64,000 bases of DNA. Origin: JABJOE01 sp964344145 (GTDB taxonomy: Bacteria; Patescibacteriota; Patescibacteriia; UBA9934). The stretch spans positions 1 to 64,000 of the forward strand of contig CAYFME010000003.1 in NCBI GenBank assembly GCA_964344145.1, read 5' to 3'. Below the pieces are notes generated by a model. The model was not told the origin of the DNA and did not search any database. It saw nothing but the letters and a program-made list of their open reading frames with translations. A program made the translations under genes and the position numbers. Shown here in pieces: positions 58,503 to 64,000 of the stretch. Every line of letters starts with the position of its first letter. The first letter of the stretch is position 1.

Positions 58503-59765
58503 TCACATCATCTTACGACGGATGAAGGCGGGAATTCCTAGATCGTCCTCTTCTGCTTCTTTCTCCGGCGTCCCCTGTGCGCCAACGCGCACCGTCTTGC
58601 GCTCTGACTTTGTCCGGTCATTCGACCGGACAATCGGGTCGGATGACCCGATTGCCTCTGATGCAACTCCAGTGGTCGGAACACGTCGCTGTTCAAACGG
58701 TGATTCCTTTTTTACCGGCGCCGATGCGGCGGTCGTTGCACCGCTTGGCGTCCATGAGCCCTGTGGCGCAACGCTAACATCTCCAGCCAATGCTCCACTA
58801 CTGCGGCGCTCTCGATTATCAAATCCGGTTGCCACAACGGTAATGCGCACTTCATCTTCCATGTTCTCATCTACGTTTGCACCGAAAATCACCTTCGCGT
58901 CGTCGTCTGCTGATCCGGTGATAACCTTTGCCGCCTCAGCAACTTCATACATTGAAAGATCCGCACTTCCCGTGACCGTGAACAGGATGCCCTTTGCTCC
59001 ATCGATCGAAAGCTCAAGAAGTGGGCTTGCGATGGCCATCTTTGCCGCCTCGACCGCTCGGTTCTCACCTGATGCGGATCCAATGCCCATCAGAGCAGAT
59101 CCAGCGCTTTGCATGATTGCTTTGACGTCGGCAAAGTCAACGTTGATGAGTCCTGGCAACGTGATGATCTCTGAAATACCTTGCACACCTTGGCGCAGAA
59201 CATCGTCGATGATTTGGAATGATTCAAGAAGCGAGGTCTTTTTGTCGATGATCTGCAGCACGCGGTCGTTTGGAATGGTAATAACTGTATCAACGTGCTC
59301 AGCAAGATCGGTGTGTGCGTCGTCGGCAATACGTTTGCGCTGCGCACCTTCAAAGGAAAACGGCTTTGTCACAACGGCGACAGTCAATGCACCAGATTCG
59401 CGAGCGATCTTTGCGACCTCAGCGATCGCACCAGAGCCCGTTCCTCCGCCAAGTCCTGCTGTGAGAAACACCATGTCTGTGTTGGAAACAGAGTTGCGAA
59501 TATCGTTAGCGCTTTCCTCTGCAGCGCGACGACCAAGTTCCGGATTCATGCCTGCTCCAAGGCCCCGGGTGACCGTCTTGCCAAGAGCAAGCTTTGTCTT
59601 GGCCATGTTCTGATGTAGCGCCTGAACATCGGTATTCACAGCGACAAAATCCACACCTTTTAGCTTCTCCTGAATCATGCGGTTGAGCGCCGAACCTCCG
59701 CCTCCGCCAATGCCGAAGACTTTGATCTTTGCAAACGTTTCGATCTCTGGTTTTACCTGTGCCAT
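58503..59765 (-). CDS. ftsZ: Cell division GTPase FtsZ
   Basis: 420 residues from MAQVKPEIETFAKIKVFGIG. The nucleotide loop is GIGGGGGSALNRMIQ, the tubulin signature GLGGGTGSGAIAEVAK, and the T7 loop LINVDFADVKAIM. After a variable linker the conserved C-terminal peptide reads DLGIPAFIRRKMM, the site that binds FtsA. It forms the division ring. The upstream extension of the frame lacks homology. Confidence 0.97.
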   Translation of the reverse strand: MAQVKPEIETFAKIKVFGIGGGGGSALNRMIQEKLKGVDFVAVNTDVQALHQNMAKTKLALGKTVTRGLGAGMNPELGRRAAEESANDIRNSVSNTDMVFLTAGLGGGTGSGAIAEVAKIARESGALTVAVVTKPFSFEGAQRKRIADDAHTDLAEHVDTVITIPNDRVLQIIDKKTSLLESFQIIDDVLRQGVQGISEIITLPGLINVDFADVKAIMQSAGSALMGIGSASGENRAVEAAKMAIASPLLELSIDGAKGILFTVTGSADLSMYEVAEAAKVITGSADDDAKVIFGANVDENMEDEVRITVVATGFDNRERRSSGALAGDVSVAPQGSWTPSGATTAASAPVKKESPFEQRRVPTTGVASEAIGSSDPIVRSNDRTKSERKTVRVGAQGTPEKEAEEDDLGIPAFIRRKMM

Positions 59766-59944
59766 AGTGTTGAGCAAAAAATGTTTCTTACGCCTCCCTT
59801 CTTGAACACTTATTGTGTTCAATTTAGCGAACTGTAGGACAATTTTTGTACTCACAACTTACCATATCTTGCGAGCAATGAAAATGAGATGTGGGTAACT
59901 AAAACAGCGGACACATTATCGCGTCCGCCGCTCTTCAATTTTCG
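59766..59944 (-). other. ftsA-ftsZ intergenic region
   Basis: 179 bp with a hairpin CGGACGCG-x-TGTCCG near 59910-59935 just past ftsA, an AT-rich stretch with TGTGAGTACAAA (a possible ftsZ -10), and AAGGGAGG about 25 nt before ATG, too distant to be a normal ribosome site. Confidence 0.4.
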
Positions 59945-61195
59945 CTAAGGCACCAGCGACTTCAACCACGTTCGCAGCTGATCACCCACTTGGCCAAATC
60001 CATCCCATTTCAGGAAGCTTAATCCGCGTCGTTGAGATGATGTGATGCTGTAGCCCCAAATCGCCAATCCAACGGCCGTTGCGTAGCTTGGGTCCTTTAC
60101 CTCATCGATCACGCTGGAGACCCCAACCGTCTGCCCAATCGTCGCTGGAAGACGCAACACGCGTTTTGCCACGTATGCGACGCCCGGAAGATTCATCGTC
60201 GCACCCGTAAGAACAACACCGACAGGTAACATACCTGAACGATCAATCTTACGCAGCTCATCATCTACGGCCTCAAACAGCTCTTCCACACGCGCCTCAA
60301 TGACCTCAGACACAAATCGCGCCTTCACCGGATCTTCTTCTGCTGAGCCAAAGTCCTGCAGCGTAAATACGTCCTTGCGGTTCACATCGTCTGGCATGGC
60401 GTTTCCAATGCGGATCTTGATGTCTTCAGCCACCTCAAGCGACGTCTTGAGTCCAATCGCAACATCATTGGTGATGTGGTCACCCCCAACCGGCAACACA
60501 GCTGTGTGCAGGATATCCCCTTCTTCAAATACAGCAATCGTCGTTGTAGAGGCTCCAATATCAATCACACACACGCCAAGCTCCTTCTGCCGATTCGTCA
60601 GCACAGCCTCGGCGGTTGCAAGCGGCGTGAAGACAAGGTCATCAATATTCAAACCAGTACGATAGACGCTCTTTGTGAGATTCTTGATGTGCGATGAAAG
60701 TGTCTGAATGATCACGGCATCAACTTCCAAACGAATGCCGTTCATGCCAACAGGATCCTTGATGCCTTGCTGACCATCAACGGTGAAACTCTTTGGAATC
60801 ACGTGCAGAATCTCGTAGTTCGACGGTGTAGCGACGGTTCGCGCTGCCTCAATGGCTCGCTCCACGTCCTCTTCGCGAATCTCCCCATCTCCACGTCCAA
60901 CGCCAACCACGCCGCGGCTCTCTTGCACAAAAATATGATGCCCAGCGATGGATACCCATGCGCTGTTCACGGCGACACCTGTCATGCGCTCGGCACGCTC
61001 TAAAGCTTTTGAAATCGAAGAAACGGCATCCTCCATGCTAGAAATACTGCCTTTGTGGATGCCCTCCGACGGCACGCTGACCGCCCCAATGATATGCAAT
61101 TGTGGTTTTCCCTCGTCTGAGGGGACAGCCTGGCCCACGACGACGCGAATATGCGACGATCCAAGGTCCAAACCAGCGATAAGCTCATCTGCCAT
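59945..61195 (-). CDS. ftsA: Cell division protein FtsA
   Basis: 416 residues of the actin fold: IAGLDLGSSHIRVVVGQ, SVSVPSEGIHKGSI-like segment (VPSEGIHKGSISSMEDAVSS), VIDIGASTTTIAVFEEGD, LPVGGDHITNDVAIGLKTS and GVVLTGATMNLPGV. The C-terminus ends in an amphipathic helix (RTWLKSLVP) that would bind the membrane. It tethers FtsZ. The start is leaderless: TGCTATACT then six bases then ATG. Confidence 0.95.
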   Translation of the reverse strand: MADELIAGLDLGSSHIRVVVGQAVPSDEGKPQLHIIGAVSVPSEGIHKGSISSMEDAVSSISKALERAERMTGVAVNSAWVSIAGHHIFVQESRGVVGVGRGDGEIREEDVERAIEAARTVATPSNYEILHVIPKSFTVDGQQGIKDPVGMNGIRLEVDAVIIQTLSSHIKNLTKSVYRTGLNIDDLVFTPLATAEAVLTNRQKELGVCVIDIGASTTTIAVFEEGDILHTAVLPVGGDHITNDVAIGLKTSLEVAEDIKIRIGNAMPDDVNRKDVFTLQDFGSAEEDPVKARFVSEVIEARVEELFEAVDDELRKIDRSGMLPVGVVLTGATMNLPGVAYVAKRVLRLPATIGQTVGVSSVIDEVKDPSYATAVGLAIWGYSITSSQRRGLSFLKWDGFGQVGDQLRTWLKSLVP

Positions 61196-61201
61196 AGGAA
61201 T

Positions 61202-61207
61202 AGTATA
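61202..61207 (-). promoter_or_regulatory. ftsA extended -10 (leaderless)
   Basis: TGCTATACT, then ATTCCT, then ATG. No -35 or Shine-Dalgarno sequence. Confidence 0.75.
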
Positions 61208-61221
61208 GCAAGATTACCTGA

Positions 61222-61587
61222 TCAAAGCAGCTCTGCCAAGGCGGGGATCAAAATCATCAAACCGATGATCGTGGCCGCTATTGCCGTGAGCAAAACTGCC
61301 CCGGCCATCATATCTTTTACCTCTTTGACCATCGGATTGAGTCTTGGCTTCAGTCCATCTGTAATACGCTCAACAATGCTATTGAGCACTTCCATGATCA
61401 ACACCGCTGCAGACAAAAGAATCAACATGATCTGCTCCCACGCGGCCAAATCAAGAATGATGATGAAAATAACAATAACGATCAACCCAAAAAGTTGCAA
61501 TCGAAAACTATGTTCGTGTCGTGCAACGTTGCGCAAACCGCGCAACGCATATCGTAAACTTTTTAGAAACGTTTTTGGTGAAATCAT
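61222..61587 (-). CDS. dgkA: Diacylglycerol/undecaprenol kinase (DgkA family)
   Basis: 121 residues with three transmembrane helices (LFGLIVIVIFIIILDLAAWE; IMLILLSAAVLIMEVLNSIV; LTAIAATIIGLMILIPALAE) and the active-site stretch EVLNSIVERITDGLKPRLNP, VKEVKDMMAGAV. In monoderms such enzymes phosphorylate undecaprenol for envelope synthesis. Overlaps ybeY by 4 bp. Confidence 0.93.
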   Translation of the reverse strand: MISPKTFLKSLRYALRGLRNVARHEHSFRLQLFGLIVIVIFIIILDLAAWEQIMLILLSAAVLIMEVLNSIVERITDGLKPRLNPMVKEVKDMMAGAVLLTAIAATIIGLMILIPALAELL

Positions 61588-62003
61588 ACCGCGAGTACAT
61601 CATCGACAATCTTGTCTTGCAACGGGAACATAATTTTCGCATCTGCTGGATCTTCATGATCATGACCAAACACATGCAAGATGCCATGAACCGTCAGCAT
61701 CGCAAGCTCATCCTTCACACTTCCCGCCGCCTGCCGTGCCGCCTGCTCGTATGAAAGCGCAACGTCTCCGAGGAGATCTCCCGGCTCATGCATGTACGAG
61801 AACGACAACACATCCGTCACCGCGTCTTTGCCGCGGTACATACGATTGAAGCGCTGCATCTCATCTTCTGCCAAAAACGTCACAGCTACGGTCCCTTTTT
61901 CCTGAATATGATCGTTGATCTGTATGGCAATCTTCTCAAATAGATCTGCTGGCAACCTGCGGTCCTCAGGCAAGATATCCTGATTGACGTCCAGCTCGAT
62001 CAC
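61584..62003 (-). CDS. ybeY: Endoribonuclease YbeY
   Basis: 139 residues. VTFLAEDEMQRFNRMYRGKD and AVTDVLSFSY lead to the zinc motif HGILHVFGHDHEDP (H-G-x-L-H-x-x-G-x-D-H). YbeY processes rRNA ends and aids ribosome quality control. Overlaps the TSP3 protein upstream and dgkA downstream, so it is in an operon. Confidence 0.95.
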   Translation of the reverse strand: MIELDVNQDILPEDRRLPADLFEKIAIQINDHIQEKGTVAVTFLAEDEMQRFNRMYRGKDAVTDVLSFSYMHEPGDLLGDVALSYEQAARQAAGSVKDELAMLTVHGILHVFGHDHEDPADAKIMFPLQDKIVDDVLAV

Positions 62004-63055
62004 ACCCCTGTTACCACAAAGCTGTTAATCAACATCTGGAATGTTTGCAGGAAGTCGACAGTAAGCTCATCCCTCAAATCGTAGATGAATGTGTACACGA
62101 CTTCGTCCACGACCACAAACGTCGTGAGCTCATCGTTGCTCATGTACTCCAGGTATCCTTCTTTGGTGAGGGTTTCTTGAAGCTGGCTGAAACGGATATC
62201 CTCCAGACCGTTGTTGTCGTACCAGTCCTCAAAGGTCTCGCCCTCTTCTAGCGTAGCGAGCGTGAGTGTAATCGTTGCCGAGGAGTCAGTATCGAGCGTG
62301 ATCTCTTGCACGCCGTCAGCTTGGTCCAAAGCCTCACTCACGTCCCAGTCGGTTGGATACGTGAACTGGAATGTTCCATCGCTAGCGATGAACTCTGCGA
62401 CCGCGCCTGTGTCGAGCAATGTCTGCGGTGCCTCGCCAAGCGGACTATAGCGGTGGAAGACCTCGTTTCCATCCAGGAAGGAGTCTCCGTCGGTGTCCGG
62501 ATCACGATCATCGGTACCGTAAAGGTCCTCTTCAACGTCAGTTAGACCATCACTGTCTGTGTCGACGCCCGGACCTGGCTCTTCTTCTTCCACGGGTCGA
62601 TCGTCGGTTGGATCGCAGACGTCGCCGATGCCATCATCGTCCACATCTGCCTGACTTGCATTGGCGTCCTCTGGACAGTTATCGTCATCATCCAAAACAC
62701 CGTCACCGTCGATGTCGTCTGTGACCTCATCCTCCGTTTGCAATGACTGCACCATGAAATAGCCTCCGATGGCTAGAACAGCGATCAGAATCACTCCAAC
62801 ACCAAGAATCACCCACGGAGCCTTGCTCTTCTTTTTTGGAGCTGGCTTGGGTTTCGGTTTTGGTGCAGGCTTAGGAACGGGCTTTGGTTTCGGTTTTGGC
62901 TTAGGGGCCGGCTTTGGCGGCTCCTTTACCGTCGCTTTCTTCTGAGCAAAGGATTCGGGCATGACGTGAATCTCAACACCAGCAAGCAACGTCTTACGCT
63001 CCTTTTCCAGCTTCGCCTTCTCTTCCGGGCTGATGTCTTTGCCACGCTTTTTCAT
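62000..63055 (-). CDS. Membrane-anchored protein with thrombospondin type 3 repeats
   Basis: 351 residues. A cytoplasmic part rich in Lys and Pro (PPKPAPKPKPKPKPVPKPAP) precedes a transmembrane helix (APWVILGVGVILIAVLAIGG). Outside are calcium-binding TSP3 motifs (DIDGDGVLDDDDNCPEDANA, DTDSDGLTDVEEDLYGTDDR, DTDGDSFLDGNEVF), and a C-terminal beta domain (FTYPTDWDVSEALDQADG) of the PsbP-like type. Probably a surface protein. Confidence 0.85.
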   Translation of the reverse strand: MKKRGKDISPEEKAKLEKERKTLLAGVEIHVMPESFAQKKATVKEPPKPAPKPKPKPKPVPKPAPKPKPKPAPKKKSKAPWVILGVGVILIAVLAIGGYFMVQSLQTEDEVTDDIDGDGVLDDDDNCPEDANASQADVDDDGIGDVCDPTDDRPVEEEEPGPGVDTDSDGLTDVEEDLYGTDDRDPDTDGDSFLDGNEVFHRYSPLGEAPQTLLDTGAVAEFIASDGTFQFTYPTDWDVSEALDQADGVQEITLDTDSSATITLTLATLEEGETFEDWYDNNGLEDIRFSQLQETLTKEGYLEYMSNDELTTFVVVDEVVYTFIYDLRDELTVDFLQTFQMLINSFVVTGV

Positions 63056-63058
63056 AGG

Positions 63059-63799
63059 CTACTTCTGCTCAGGAATCTCAAACAGCTTACCTTCCCCGTT
63101 TGGATTGTATCCGCCCGACACCTCTTGGCCATCAAGATAGCCGTCACCGTCAGTGTCAGCCTCCAGAGCATCGGTACCGTAGACTTGGACCTCTTCTCGA
63201 TCACCAAGACCATCTTTGTCCGTATCTGGTTCATCAGGATCCGTGCCCGCTTCCACTTCTTCGTCGTCGGTAAGACCGTCGCCGTCGGAATCAACGGGCT
63301 CAGCTTCCTCTTCTTCCTCCTCTTCTTCAGCAACTTCTTCCTCTTCTTCCTCCTCAACCTCCTCCTCTTCTTGCGTCTCTTCTTCGGTCTCTTCGCCTGT
63401 GGTTGTATTCTCTTCAGTCGTTGAAGAACCAATAATGAGCGCATATGCCAACCACGCAGCAACGCCGATAATAACGATGGCGATCACGACAATCAACAAA
63501 ATCTTCCCAATGCCCGACTTCTTCTTTGGCATCATGGGTGGCGGAGCAGCCGCTGTGCCGCCTCCAGCCGAAGGTGGAGGGGGCGTTGGCGCTCCGGTTT
63601 GTGGCTGCGACCTCTGCGCAGCCTCCCCCTGCCCCTCCATAGCTGGAGGGGTGACACGTGGAGTCTCTCCCCCAGTCATGGGGGAGCCGGAGGGGGCCTT
63701 CGAGCCGCCGGCAACAGGAAGATTTGTCGGAGCGTCGAACATATCCTCGACTTGAGGTTGTGCGGGCGTTCCTTGATTTGGGGTTTGTTCGTCAAACAT
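63059..63799 (-). CDS. Membrane-anchored TSP3-repeat protein with repeat-derived segment
   Basis: 246 residues. The N-terminal cytoplasmic part contains a segment GSPMTGGETPRVTPPAMEGQ encoded by a double-hairpin repeat (63621-63697). A transmembrane helix follows (ILLIVVIAIVIIGVAAWLAY), then a Glu-rich linker and TSP3 motifs (DSDGDGLTDDEEVEAGTD, DTDKDGLGDREEVQVYGTD, DTDGDGYLDGQEVSGG). Likely a calcium-binding surface protein paralogous to its neighbours. Confidence 0.85.
   Translation of the reverse strand: MFDEQTPNQGTPAQPQVEDMFDAPTNLPVAGGSKAPSGSPMTGGETPRVTPPAMEGQGEAAQRSQPQTGAPTPPPPSAGGGTAAAPPPMMPKKKSGIGKILLIVVIAIVIIGVAAWLAYALIIGSSTTEENTTTGEETEEETQEEEEVEEEEEEEVAEEEEEEEEAEPVDSDGDGLTDDEEVEAGTDPDEPDTDKDGLGDREEVQVYGTDALEADTDGDGYLDGQEVSGGYNPNGEGKLFEIPEQK
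63621..63697. repeat. Double-hairpin repeat inside a TSP3 gene, copy B
   Basis: The counterpart of 23803-23880: CCCCTCCA-TAGC-TGGAGGGG, then CTCCCCCA-GTCA-TGGGGGAG, within GCCTCCCCC / GGAGGGGGC. Confidence 0.85.
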
Positions 63800-63808
63800 A
63801 GTCTGTTT

Positions 63809-64000
63809 TTATTCACCTAAGGGATCGAAACCATTTTCAACCTCCTCACCATCGGCATAACCATCACCGTCGGAGTCTGCATTTGTTGGATCGGTTCCGT
63901 ATTCGTTAACCTCCTCACCATCGCTCAATCCGTCACCGTCGGTGTCAGCAGAATCGTCGCTTGTGCCAGCGTAATATTCTTCATAGAGAGACAATCCATC
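63809..64000 (-). CDS. TSP3-repeat protein, partial (runs off the window)
   Basis: The last 60 or so residues of a protein whose start lies beyond 64000: TSP3 motifs DDSADTDGDGLSDGEEVNEY and NADSDGDGYADGEEVENGFD, ending PLGE. It is the third consecutive gene of this kind, in tandem with 63059 and 62000, so probably a family expansion of surface proteins. Confidence 0.85.
   Translation of the reverse strand, partial: DGLSLYEEYYAGTSDDSADTDGDGLSDGEEVNEYGTDPTNADSDGDGYADGEEVENGFDPLGE

Overview
The window looks like part of a Patescibacteria (CPR) chromosome. It was assembled from metagenomic reads: two 100-N gaps are each flanked by the same 55-bp sequence, so contig ends that overlap were left unmerged. 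The resident genes are of moderate GC and form compact, mostly minus-strand runs of housekeeping and envelope functions. They include ftsA-ftsZ-nrdR-pyk, ybeY-dgkA, infC, rpmI-rplT, smpB-ssrA, glyS, frr, holB, tpiA, mreB, ftsEX, DUF4012, several glycosyltransferases, a Wzz-like protein, a PerM-like transporter and proteins with thrombospondin type 3 repeats. I infer the phylum from gene content and style; no 16S gene is present.

Layout. 47-7223 is an integrated element at the 3' end of tRNA-Trp. It carries a serine recombinase, an excisionase-like protein, a filamentous-phage gpII-like replication protein, a BRO/DinD-like protein, a nucleotidyltransferase, and an XRE regulator plus ImmA-type protease divergent from a HEPN-like candidate. 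7.3-10.5 kb holds a lipid pair (desaturase, cyclopropane synthase) and an RRM protein. 10.6-15.6 kb alternates tRNAs and rpmG with three GC-rich islands. 15.6-24.3 kb is a resident block ending in holB. 24.4-25.9 kb is a GC-rich gene followed by structured non-coding sequence and repeats. 25.9-32.8 kb is an envelope and glycosyltransferase cluster with mreB. 32.8-45.3 kb alternates GC-rich islands with a glycosyltransferase and ftsEX. 45.3-50.1 kb is VanX, Wzz, a degenerate HtrA and PerM. 50.1-52.6 kb is smpB, tmRNA, infC, rpmI and rplT. 52.6-54.6 kb is the last GC-rich island, then tRNA-Asp. 54.7-64 kb is repair genes, pyk, nrdR, ftsZA, dgkA, ybeY and Ca-binding-repeat surface proteins.

The most unusual property is the set of about ten sharply bounded GC-rich islands (13 genes, roughly 15 kb by eye). 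They sit in intergenic gaps between housekeeping genes and mostly encode secreted, lipoprotein or unknown proteins. Several look as if they come from a diderm: a MopE-repeat lipoprotein and a beta-barrel-like protein ending in Phe. Most islands have an AT-rich promoter of one class (TTGACA, 17-bp spacer, T-tract with TG before the -10), a structured leader of 100-400 nt, a Shine-Dalgarno sequence and a terminator hairpin. Many resident genes instead appear leaderless, with a TGTGATA-type extended -10 only 6-9 nt before the start codon.

Other structure: a recombinase reading frame split by integration, a candidate attenuator before the VanX-DapF operon, a 24-bp palindrome with flanking direct repeats at rpmG and at the tmRNA 5' end, a 77-bp double-hairpin repeat read in frame inside two proteins, a TATAGGTC palindrome family, and MITE-like inverted-repeat elements.
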